From Oscillospiraceae bacterium (GTDB taxonomy: Bacteria > Bacillota_A > Clostridia > Oscillospirales > Acutalibacteraceae), in assembly GCA_003519645.1 (NCBI GenBank), contig DOWI01000299.1, positions 1-6,450 on the forward strand: 6,450 nucleotides of DNA, given 5' to 3'. The position numbers were made by a program, and so were the translations under genes. The notes beneath the pieces are model-generated. The model was not told the origin of the DNA, did no database searches, and worked only from the letters and a program-made list of their open reading frames with translations. This document shows, in pieces, positions 1 to 5,515 of the stretch. The stretch's first letter is position 1; each line of letters begins with the position of its first letter.

Positions 1-351
1 GTTACGGTCATGAGCTTTTTAAGCATCTTTACCACTTATCTTAATCTGAATCATGTCTGCCGCCGTGTTGTACGGGTGGTGGAACTGGAGGGGCAGGTAT
101 CGGACAAAGCCTATAATGTTTTTTATCGGCTTAAGCAGCAGACCGGACTTTCGCCGGATTTGATTGTCGAAGATGTAACCTATTCTGACGGGCAGAAAAT
201 CCAGTTGCGGGATACCTTTACGATCACGATGACATACAGTCATCCCTTTACTGTCCTCACGCCATCCTTCGTGTCCCCAGTGGTGATCCAGATTCCTATG
301 AAGGTCAGCATTACCGGCATGTCGGAAAAACATTGGAAGCTCCCGGAATAA
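1..351 (+). CDS. TadE/DUF4320-like pseudopilin, 3' part (5' end outside window)
   Basis: The frame is open from base 1, and the first ATG (10-12) lies inside a hydrophobic stretch, so the real start is upstream. About 116 residues are visible. They begin with the end of a membrane helix (VTVMSFLSIFTTYLNLNHV) followed by a basic, amphipathic continuation (CRRVVRVVELEGQVSDKAY). This is the usual layout of the N-terminal helix of TadE-type pseudopilins. The rest looks like a small beta-rich extracellular domain (QLRDTFTITMTYSHP, then VVIQIPMKVSITGMSEKHWK). The closing G-x-SE-x-x-W pattern fits what I remember of the DUF4320/TadE-like proteins of clostridial mobile elements; this family call is from memory. 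The stop is TAA at 349-351, followed 25 bases later by the next gene, which is another pseudopilin-like protein. The likely role is a minor pilin or pilus-assembly factor processed by the peptidase encoded at 3986-4396. The cleavage site itself is not in the window. Confidence 0.7.
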   Translation, partial: VTVMSFLSIFTTYLNLNHVCRRVVRVVELEGQVSDKAYNVFYRLKQQTGLSPDLIVEDVTYSDGQKIQLRDTFTITMTYSHPFTVLTPSFVSPVVIQIPMKVSITGMSEKHWKLPE

Positions 352-360
352 GAGCGCCGA

Positions 361-368
361 GAAGGAGG
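361..368 (+). promoter_or_regulatory. Ribosome binding site deciding a GTG start
   Basis: GAAGGAGG lies 8 bases before the GTG at 377. The nearby ATG at 372-374 is followed by CTG TGA, so it encodes only two residues and cannot be the start. This site therefore fixes GTG 377 as the start of the next gene. Confidence 0.8.
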
Positions 369-376
369 CAAATGCT

Positions 377-862
377 GTGAGCAAAATCAAGCGAACGCTG
401 CAAAACCGCAAAGGCGACGCCTTTGTGTTTATCCTTATACTCGTCTTTTTCATCCTGACCCTTGCTGCCATCCTGATTGAATATTTCCGCATGGAAAGCC
501 TGTATCAGCAGGTGGAGTACGTTCTCCAACGAGGTGTAAACAGTGCCGTTGAATATGCCATGCGTGACGACTACCGCAGGGACGGCTATGCCCTTATGGA
601 TACTGCGCTTGCGGAAGAAAAGCTGTACGAATACCTGCATGAAAGCATGTCGTTAGATTCATGCCTGAACAAATTTGTCGGCGAAGAATGGGTATACGAA
701 CTGGAGATTGAAAGCATCCATGCCACAGAAAGCCCGCCCCGGCTGACGCTGGACGGTACGCTTAGAACTCGCAGCATTTTCAGCTTCCTGAGCGGGGAAG
801 TCCGGCTTCCTTTTATTATATCCAGTGTCAACACACAAATTACGGAAGGAGGTTCTGAATGA
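377..862 (+). CDS. Pseudopilin-like single-span membrane protein with class III-type leader
   Basis: This 161-residue protein starts at GTG 377, set by a strong GAAGGAGG 8 bases upstream. It has a short basic leader (SKIKRTLQNRKG, residues 2-13), then Asp14 and a long hydrophobic helix (about residues 15-37, AFVFILILVFFILTLAAILI), then a charged extracellular part. A basic leader ending in KG just before a hydrophobic helix is the layout of a prepilin leader, with predicted cleavage between Gly13 and Asp14. The usual Glu at mature position +5 is missing (Phe18 is there), so it resembles the looser TadE/TadF-like pseudopilins rather than a classical major pilin. The remainder (residues about 40-161) has no motif I recognise; two conserved-looking acidic helices precede a beta-rich end. 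The stop overlaps the next start as ATGA (859-862), so the two genes are probably translationally coupled. The peptidase gene downstream is a plausible processing partner. The function as a pilus component is inferred. Confidence 0.75.
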   Translation: MSKIKRTLQNRKGDAFVFILILVFFILTLAAILIEYFRMESLYQQVEYVLQRGVNSAVEYAMRDDYRRDGYALMDTALAEEKLYEYLHESMSLDSCLNKFVGEEWVYELEIESIHATESPPRLTLDGTLRTRSIFSFLSGEVRLPFIISSVNTQITEGGSE

Positions 863-3800
863 AACGAAAAATATTTTTTACCCTACAGCTTGTTTTTCTG
901 TGCTGCCTGCTGTTTTCCGTTAAGGCATTTGCCGCATCCAGTGACATTGAAATCCTTGTCACTTCTCCCATAGACAGCCTGCAAAACGAAAGCGGCGTGG
1001 TAGCCGTGGAGCAATTCCCAGCACAAATCCCCATTAGCGTTACAGCCGAAACCGAGACGCTAACGGATATAGAGCTGGAATACGGCGGCGAAATTCATGA
1101 AATCACGCCGGACTATATTCTTGCGGTGGAAAGCAAGGAGCTTTGCGGTCCTTATACCATTACTGCAAAGACCAATCAAGGCGCGGTTTTCACCGTCACG
1201 GTCAATGTAGTCTTTCAGGTAAAAGCGACCTATGACACCCGATACCGCACCATCGGTATGCTGATTACTGACATTTATGAGGGCGATACGCTGTTAAAGT
1301 CCTTCTCGGAGCCACAGCGCATTGACCTTGTAAACGCTAACACCGTAGCCGATTATGAGCAGGAGCGTATCGCAGGATGGATCGGCAAGCGTGATGGAGG
1401 AACTTATACCCTTAAGGGCAGCCTTGTTGTCGAAATATATGGCTATGCTTCCGGCAGGCTATACGGAACCTATGACACTAAGGCCGATTATGAAGAACTG
1501 ACCACCCGTTACGGCTGGACGAAAAAAGCATTGATTGCCTTTGAAACAATGCGGGATACGGCATTGACCTATCAAGCTCCTGTAAAAATTGATGTGGAAG
1601 CGACCTGGTGTGACGAGAGCAAGCAGACAGTATATGGCAGGCTCACAGCCCAGGACAAAGGAGTTCCCGAGCTGCTTTACCCTTATCAAACCGCCGTCGT
1701 CACCTTTCATAAGGATGGTATCCGGCTGTCCCGCAACTATCAATACATGGGACTGGAATGGGATTACACCCCGGAGACTGCCGAATACACTGACGGGGAA
1801 AGTAAAACACAGATGGAGATTACACAGAAAATCCACTTTCAAATCCCTGCCGCAGACTTTTACTTTAAGTATCGCTCCCAGGACGGAAACGACCTATCCG
1901 TAGTTATCCGTGCCCCTGCCACGGTCAATCGTGGGGCGGACTACTCCTTTACCGTCCTTTATATGAACAGCGGGAACAGTGCGGCCTATGATGTACCATT
2001 AAAGGGAACGGTGGACGGTGCGGCCATCGAAGAAATACCGGTTATGCAGGACTTTCCTGCTAATACAAGCAAAGCCTATGAGGTAAAGCGCAGCGCCGAC
2101 ACCACCGGCAATGAAATCCATCTTTGGGCGAATATTGGTGTACCGGAGGGCATTATTGACGGCAATCTTTCCAACAACACCGCCACGGCCATTATAAAGG
2201 TGATTGACCCGGCCCCGGAGCCAATACCCGGCAGCAACGATACGCCCGATGAACCGGACACGCCGGATAATCCCGATGATCCCAGCAATCCCCCGGAGCA
2301 GCCGCCCGACACAAAGGAGCTTTGTGACCTATCCGTAGGTATTATGGCCGCTCCTACAGTTTTTGAGCATGAGGAATACAGCTTTACCATGAGCTTCACC
2401 AACCAGTCCTCTGCAACACTCAAAGATGTTCCCTTACTTGGCAAGAATAATGAAAACATTCTGCCGCAAATCCCAAAATCAGCGGACTTCGCACCGCAGG
2501 AAACCAAGACCTACACCATTAACGGCATAGCTGGAAATGCAGGTGAGGTTTACCGCCTGTGGGCCAATGTGGAAGCACCGGAGGGCTTTACAGATGAAAA
2601 CCCCATCAACAACACCGCTGTTACGAGCATTACTGTAGTAGAAAAGCCGGATAATCCTGACAACCCTGACAGTCTTGATGAACCTGATAACCCGGACACA
2701 CCGGATAACCCTGATGAGTCTGACGAACCGGACAATCCTGATGAGTCCGATACTCCAGTTTACAGACTTTGCGATGTTTGGGTAAATCTCTCCTCTCCGC
2801 CCACGGCTTTCGAGCGTGAGGTATACAACTTCACGGTGTACTTTGCCAATTCTACCGACAAGGCACTTTCTGATGTGCGTCTGAATGTTACTATCAACGG
2901 CAAGACGGTTCCTGCCGTGCCTGCCACCACCAATTTTAAGGCGTATGAAAAGAAATCGTATCTTGTAACCGGCACCGCAGGTGAGAAAGGTATCCCCATT
3001 CAAATTGCAGCACAGGTGTTGCCACCCAATGGATATATGGATACTGATTTGAGCAACAACCAGGCTTCGGCTGAAATCATGGTGCTGGAGCGTCCTTATG
3101 ATCTGGATGTGCAGCGCATTACCCCCGACCGATATAAGGAAAATCAGGTGGTTGTTACCACCGTTAAGGTTGGCAATCGCGGAAGTTTGGATTTTACGCC
3201 GGGAGAAAATGTTACTGTGCTGTTTCAAATTCCCGAATTATCCTATCAAAAGCGCATTGATGCGGTTGTCATGGAAAAGGATACTTGGAATGTCGTATCG
3301 CTGCGATGGGATACTCCCAACGTACAGGCCGACAAGGACATTACCTTGATTGCCATCATAAACCCAGACCAAACACTGGACAATGAAGGCAGCACCGACA
3401 ACAATATCTACACCCAAAAGGCGGTCATTCAGAACGTGACTTACAAGGAGCCAGAGGAAAGCCGGATGCTGCCTGATCCGCCGAAAAGAGAAGAACAACC
3501 ACGAGTAACGTGGTGGGAACAGCGGTATGAAAACGGCCATTTTGTATGGCGTGAGTTTTACGCTCAGTTAAATGTCAGCGCCGTGCTGAATTACGATACC
3601 AAAGACAAGGGCTATCTCAAATCCGGTTACGGTTATTCCATTCGTGTCACGGCAACCGTAAATACAAACTACGACAGAACGGAACTGATTACCGTTCCGC
3701 AGACAGCGGAAGTCTATCTTCCAGAATACCGTTATGAAACCGCCATCCCTTTAATCAAGGAAGGCGGACAATTTATTTTTACGGAGAATCCCGCATCTCC

Positions 3801-3984
3801 CTTCCGGTACAAAAAGCAGTACATCCCGGTTTGGTTCCCGGATTTTCGAGATTACATCGTACAGCTTTGTGTAACCGATGTCCATACACCGGGAGGAACC
3901 TTATCTCGATGGATTACCGGAGGGGAACTTAAAATCTATGTGGTGGACAGCATGTACGATGATGATGTCACCACAGGAAATTGA
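859..3984 (+). CDS. Large secreted protein with CARDB-like repeats
   Basis: The protein has 1041 residues; the ATG at 859 has GGAGG 7 bases upstream (847-851) and overlaps the previous stop. Residues 1-25 are a Sec signal peptide: basic KRK, a hydrophobic core rich in L/F, then a signal peptidase I site at AFA-A (23-26). Residues 27-344 form an N-terminal region without a motif I recognise. It is followed by Ig-fold, CARDB-like domains at about 345-448, 490-593, 639-742 and a more divergent one at 747-861. Each has a Y-x-F-T or equivalent strand near its start and an Asn-Asn pair near its end (439-440, 584-585, 733-734, 848-849). Pro/Asp-rich linkers (455-486, 596-633) separate the first three. 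A C-terminal domain (884-1041) begins TWWEQRYENGHFVWREFY. There is no LPXTG motif, C-terminal membrane helix or lipobox, so it is probably released or held by other proteins. CARDB domains are generally linked to cell adhesion, so a surface or pilus-associated adhesin role is inferred from domain type and neighbours. Confidence 0.85.
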   Translation: MKRKIFFTLQLVFLCCLLFSVKAFAASSDIEILVTSPIDSLQNESGVVAVEQFPAQIPISVTAETETLTDIELEYGGEIHEITPDYILAVESKELCGPYTITAKTNQGAVFTVTVNVVFQVKATYDTRYRTIGMLITDIYEGDTLLKSFSEPQRIDLVNANTVADYEQERIAGWIGKRDGGTYTLKGSLVVEIYGYASGRLYGTYDTKADYEELTTRYGWTKKALIAFETMRDTALTYQAPVKIDVEATWCDESKQTVYGRLTAQDKGVPELLYPYQTAVVTFHKDGIRLSRNYQYMGLEWDYTPETAEYTDGESKTQMEITQKIHFQIPAADFYFKYRSQDGNDLSVVIRAPATVNRGADYSFTVLYMNSGNSAAYDVPLKGTVDGAAIEEIPVMQDFPANTSKAYEVKRSADTTGNEIHLWANIGVPEGIIDGNLSNNTATAIIKVIDPAPEPIPGSNDTPDEPDTPDNPDDPSNPPEQPPDTKELCDLSVGIMAAPTVFEHEEYSFTMSFTNQSSATLKDVPLLGKNNENILPQIPKSADFAPQETKTYTINGIAGNAGEVYRLWANVEAPEGFTDENPINNTAVTSITVVEKPDNPDNPDSLDEPDNPDTPDNPDESDEPDNPDESDTPVYRLCDVWVNLSSPPTAFEREVYNFTVYFANSTDKALSDVRLNVTINGKTVPAVPATTNFKAYEKKSYLVTGTAGEKGIPIQIAAQVLPPNGYMDTDLSNNQASAEIMVLERPYDLDVQRITPDRYKENQVVVTTVKVGNRGSLDFTPGENVTVLFQIPELSYQKRIDAVVMEKDTWNVVSLRWDTPNVQADKDITLIAIINPDQTLDNEGSTDNNIYTQKAVIQNVTYKEPEESRMLPDPPKREEQPRVTWWEQRYENGHFVWREFYAQLNVSAVLNYDTKDKGYLKSGYGYSIRVTATVNTNYDRTELITVPQTAEVYLPEYRYETAIPLIKEGGQFIFTENPASPFRYKKQYIPVWFPDFRDYIVQLCVTDVHTPGGTLSRWITGGELKIYVVDSMYDDDVTTGN
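1891..2202 (+). repeat. CARDB-like protein repeat 1 (coding)
   Basis: Residues 345-448 of the secreted protein, from DLSVVIRAPATV to NNTATAIIKV. It aligns by eye with repeats at 2326 and 2773. Shared landmarks are an early D-[LV]-x-V strand, Y-[SN]-F-T, a D-V-[PR]-L strand, and LWANIGVPEG followed by D-x-N-x-x-NNTA. Unlike repeats 2 and 3 it has Asn rather than Cys just before the first Asp. Confidence 0.75.
2221..2316 (+). repeat. Pro/Asp-rich linker repeat 1 (coding)
   Basis: Residues 455-486 encode a low-complexity spacer made of short TPD/EPD/NPD units (for example DTPDEPDTPDNPDD). It is extended and acidic, lies between CARDB repeats 1 and 2, and probably acts as a flexible or stalk-like spacer. 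The underlying bases are short imperfect repeats, so unit number could vary between relatives. Confidence 0.75.
2326..2637 (+). repeat. CARDB-like protein repeat 2 (coding)
   Basis: Residues 490-593, from DLSVGIMAAPTV to NNTAVTSITV. It closely matches repeat 1 (LWANVEAPEG against LWANIGVPEG) and lies 145 residues after it. It is preceded by a KELC motif (486-489). Confidence 0.75.
2644..2757 (+). repeat. Pro/Asp-rich linker repeat 2 (coding)
   Basis: Residues 596-633 encode NPD, EPD, TPD and ESD units, with PDNPDES and DEPDNPD each present twice. The linker separates CARDB repeats 2 and 3. The antisense strand here gives an artefactual Ser/Gly/Leu repeat frame that should not be called. Confidence 0.8.
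2773..3084 (+). repeat. CARDB-like protein repeat 3 (coding)
   Basis: Residues 639-742, from DVWVNLSSPPTA to NNQASAEIMV. It lies 149 residues after repeat 2 and is preceded by RLC (636-638), matching the ELC before repeat 2. It is more diverged: IAAQVLPPNGYMD replaces the LWANxxxPEGxxD segment. A fourth, weaker copy (residues 747-861) follows directly without a Pro/Asp linker. Confidence 0.7.
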
Positions 3985-3985
3985 T

Positions 3986-4396
3986 ATGATGGTGCCGCTC
4001 TGCGCCGTTCCCCTTATGTGGGCGGCTATCACGGATTTAAGAAAACGGATCATCCCCGATTGGACGTGGATTGCAATCCTTTTAATCGGCAGTGCATCTG
4101 CTTTTCTACTACCATATCCGACCCCGGCCCAGCGGATTGCGGGATTTCTGCTGCCGGGTGTCTGCCTGCTGCTTCTTGCCATGAAATGCGGGGGTGTGGG
4201 CGGCGGAGATATTAAGCTGACGGCAGCGATGGGTTTTTCTTTCGGTTTGAATGCACTCGCCCTTATTCTCTTTTTTGCCCTGCCTCCCGCCTGCATTTAT
4301 GGGGCGGCGACACGGCAAAGGAGCGTACCGTTGGCCGTATTTTTGTGCATCGGTTTTTTTGCCTATGCCGGTGTTCTTTATATAGTCGGATTTTAA
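3986..4396 (+). CDS. Prepilin peptidase, A24 family (compact, peptidase domain only)
   Basis: This is a 136-residue integral membrane aspartic peptidase of the type IV prepilin peptidase family. The two expected catalytic Asp residues are visible: Asp17 in ITDLRKRIIPDW and Asp75 in the GxGD-type motif GGGDIKLTAAMG. About five hydrophobic segments can be seen (residues 3-16, 26-45, 49-68, 76-107 probably including more than one turn, and 113-135). The N-terminal methyltransferase/zinc domain of full-length PilD-type enzymes is absent, as in the short Tad-type (CpaA/TadV) peptidases. I chose ATG 3986 because AGGA (3975-3978) lies 7 bases upstream. ATGs at 3959, 3962 and 3965 are alternatives that would overlap the previous gene and add nine or fewer residues. 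It probably cleaves the leaders of the pseudopilin-like proteins encoded at 1-351 and 377-862, on the cytoplasmic face of the membrane. Family is clear; substrates are inferred from the neighbourhood. Confidence 0.88.
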   Translation: MMVPLCAVPLMWAAITDLRKRIIPDWTWIAILLIGSASAFLLPYPTPAQRIAGFLLPGVCLLLLAMKCGGVGGGDIKLTAAMGFSFGLNALALILFFALPPACIYGAATRQRSVPLAVFLCIGFFAYAGVLYIVGF

Positions 4397-4400
4397 TAAA

Positions 4401-4406
4401 GGGAGG
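4401..4406 (+). promoter_or_regulatory. Ribosome binding site supporting a microprotein start
   Basis: GGGAGG lies 8 bases before the GTG at 4415 and 5-10 bases after the peptidase stop. A site this good followed by a 29-codon frame is the main reason to call the small gene. Confidence 0.65.
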
Positions 4407-4414
4407 TGTTTCTG

Positions 4415-4504
4415 GTGGAACTGAAAACTATTTTAGCCATCGTGTTGTGCCTTGTGATTGTAGGTTGTGCGATATACTTGCACATCAAACAGAAAAAGAA
4501 ATAA
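4415..4504 (+). CDS. Single-span membrane microprotein (29 aa)
   Basis: A short gene that is easily missed. GTG 4415 is preceded by GGGAGG at 8 bases, and the frame ends with TAA at 4502-4504. The product has a three-residue polar start (ELK), one hydrophobic helix of about 20 residues (TILAIVLCLVIVGCAIYL), and a basic tail (HIKQKKK). The basic tail suggests the C-terminus faces the cytoplasm. A lipobox-like VIVGC is present, but cleavage would leave only about 12 residues, so I read it as a plain membrane helix. It lies 18 bases after the prepilin peptidase and is likely co-transcribed with it. The function is unknown; a small membrane partner or regulator of the pilus-like module is possible. 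The hydrophobic pattern, good ribosome binding site and tight spacing support coding, but no homologue was checked. Confidence 0.6.
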   Translation: MELKTILAIVLCLVIVGCAIYLHIKQKKK

Positions 4505-4510
4505 CGGACT

Positions 4511-4550
4511 GGCAGCAAAAGGGGCGGGAAACCGTTCCTTTTTGTCTGCC
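4511..4550 (+). terminator. Strong stem-loop with GAAA tetraloop; possible attenuator/terminator
   Basis: The left arm GGCAGCAAAAGGGGCGG (4511-4527) pairs with the right arm 4532-4550, giving 17 pairs including two G-U pairs, with single bulges at T4543 and T4545, closed by GAAA (4528-4531). The inner part alone is terminator-like: A4 (4517-4520), a 7-pair stem (4521-4527 with 4532-4538), then T5 (4539-4543). The outer arms can instead pair the A and T tracts into the stem. The hairpin lies just after the microprotein stop and 4 bases before the AGGAG used by the next gene. It could terminate or attenuate transcription, or be a processing or translation-control site. No T tract follows the full stem, so complete termination is not assured. 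Confidence 0.5.
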
Positions 4551-4570
4551 GGATAGGAGTGAGAATTAAG

Positions 4571-5179
4571 GTGGATGATGAAAAACGCATGGTGGATACC
4601 TTTGAGGTAAAACACGCTATCCACGTTGGAGATAAGGAAGTCCTTTTCTGTGTCGATCAAAAAAAGACCGGTACCCCTTACATGGTATGCTATTGCACCT
4701 GGAATAACCCATTGGGCATCGAGCAATTTTTTGAAGCTGCCGGAAGCGATGACTACCTAGAGATAATGACCGAATTTACCAACCGGGTACGGTCACAGCT
4801 TGAGATAGTTAAGGCGGAACGGGATAAAATCACCGTTCCTTTATCGGCCTTTACTGGGGAGCAGTGCATCCCTAATGATTACGGAAAGAGTATTGAAAAC
4901 AAAGTGGTAGTCATACGCGCAAGTTCTCTGCGTCCTGAATATCAAACCGCCGATAAGCAGCTTGTGTTGGCCACAGGAGGTTTTGGCGCTCATGCCAATT
5001 CCAGAGGCCGGGCGGTCTATACCGTGAACCTCTATTCCGGCAAGGAATCCCGATGGAACCGTGAGGATATTTTGGGGATTATCAAGCCGGAGCATTTGCC
5101 CGATTGGGCCAAAGAGCGCCTGAAGCAGATAGAGGCTGAACGGCAGACAAATCACAAAAAGCGCGAACCGGAGCGATAA
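4571..5179 (+). CDS. Mobile-element accessory protein of unknown function (202 aa), paralogous to the next gene
   Basis: This is a soluble cytoplasmic protein without a signal peptide or membrane helix. I chose GTG 4571, with AGGAG (4555-4559) 11 bases upstream. GTG 4559 is in frame but overlaps that site, and ATG 4589 would also be possible. Residues 11-77 (FEVKHAIHVGDKEVLF and onward to the NR and VKAERDK segment) align by eye with most of the 98-residue protein downstream. A C-terminal extension (about 78-190) carries VLATGGFGAHANSRGRAVYT and SGKESRWNREDILGIIKPEHLPDWAK. I have seen similar sentences in proteins of clostridial integrative elements but cannot name the family with confidence. 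The end is KKREPER, which is nearly the same as the end of the next protein. The TAA stop is part of the next gene's AAGGAGG, so the pair are probably expressed together. The function is unknown. Confidence 0.85.
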   Translation: MDDEKRMVDTFEVKHAIHVGDKEVLFCVDQKKTGTPYMVCYCTWNNPLGIEQFFEAAGSDDYLEIMTEFTNRVRSQLEIVKAERDKITVPLSAFTGEQCIPNDYGKSIENKVVVIRASSLRPEYQTADKQLVLATGGFGAHANSRGRAVYTVNLYSGKESRWNREDILGIIKPEHLPDWAKERLKQIEAERQTNHKKREPER

Positions 5180-5191
5180 GGAGGTTTGGTT

Positions 5192-5488
5192 ATGGAAAAG
5201 GAAATCAATGCTGGTTACACCATCACCGACCGGCTGAGCGTAGGCAATTCGGAGTTTGTTATCGGACAGAGGGATACGGAACTTGTGCCGTTTGTCACTT
5301 GGCAATGCAGAAAAGGCGAAAAGGGCTACTTTTGGGGCCATTATCTGGGCGACCGTCTGACCGCTTTGGAAGACCTATGCAACCGGGCGCTGGATGAAAT
5401 TCATCATTTGAAATTGCTGCAACAGGAACAAGGAAACATCACAAAACCGGAACGTCCGGTTAAAAAACGACATGAACCGGAGCGGTAA
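5192..5488 (+). CDS. Small mobile-element accessory protein of unknown function (98 aa)
   Basis: ATG 5192 has a perfect AAGGAGG (5178-5184) 7 bases upstream; an in-frame TTG at 5186 is too close to that site. The protein is soluble and has no catalytic motif that I recognise. Its body reads YTITDRLSVGNSEFVIGQR, then VPFVTWQC, then a G/F/W-rich turn (GYFWGHYLGDRL), then a helix with CNRALDEIHHLKLLQQEQ. The same order of landmarks (VG-x-x-E, P-[FY]-[VM], C, D, NR, K-x-x-x-x-E) is seen in the preceding protein, so the two look like a duplicated domain, the upstream copy having gained a C-terminal extension. It ends KKRHEPER, close to the upstream KKREPER. It is followed after 27 bases by the helicase-like gene, so it may be a small partner of that protein; this is inference from gene order only. 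Confidence 0.85.
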   Translation: MEKEINAGYTITDRLSVGNSEFVIGQRDTELVPFVTWQCRKGEKGYFWGHYLGDRLTALEDLCNRALDEIHHLKLLQQEQGNITKPERPVKKRHEPER

Positions 5489-5500
5489 AGCTCATTGTTG

Positions 5501-5508
5501 AAGGAGGG
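5501..5508 (+). promoter_or_regulatory. Ribosome binding site deciding a TTG start
   Basis: AAGGAGGG lies 7 bases before TTG 5516. No ATG or GTG in the frame lies nearer, and the conserved N-terminal motif starts within the first few residues, so TTG 5516 is the best start. Confidence 0.8.
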
Positions 5509-5515
5509 ATAAGCG

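Noticed and set aside
19..492. Minus-strand frame of 157 codons near the window start
   Set aside because: It lies opposite two well-supported pseudopilin-like genes, has no start signals and shows no family resemblance.
2550..2735. Minus-strand Ser/Gly/Leu repeat frame
   Set aside because: It is the antisense image of the NPD/EPD linker; its collagen-like look comes from the repetitive sense codons.
2479..3228. Long minus-strand frame (249 codons) opposite the CARDB repeats
   Set aside because: It has no ribosome binding site or recognisable domain, and its RVIRFVRLIRVIR-type repeats are simply the reverse reading of the Pro/Asp linker codons.
4452..4478. Possible promoter TTGTGA / TATACT upstream of the 202-residue gene
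   Set aside because: The -10 is good, but the spacer is only 15 bases, the -35 matches 4 of 6, and it lies inside the microprotein gene. Transcription would also have to pass the hairpin. Not enough to call.
4415..4504. Lipoprotein reading of the microprotein (VIVGC lipobox)
   Set aside because: Cleavage would leave only about 12 residues ending in KQKKK, and the leader lacks an N-terminal basic cluster; a simple membrane helix is more likely.
4345..4569. Plus-strand frame of 74 codons covering the microprotein region
   Set aside because: It overlaps the end of the peptidase and the whole microprotein in another frame, has no ribosome binding site, and reads through the hairpin; the 29-residue frame fits the start signals better.
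5445..5461. Perfect 7-base inverted repeat AACCGGA / TCCGGTT with a 3-base loop
   Set aside because: It lies inside the end of the 98-residue gene and encodes its charged tail; no T tract follows on the + strand, so I do not call a terminator or operator.
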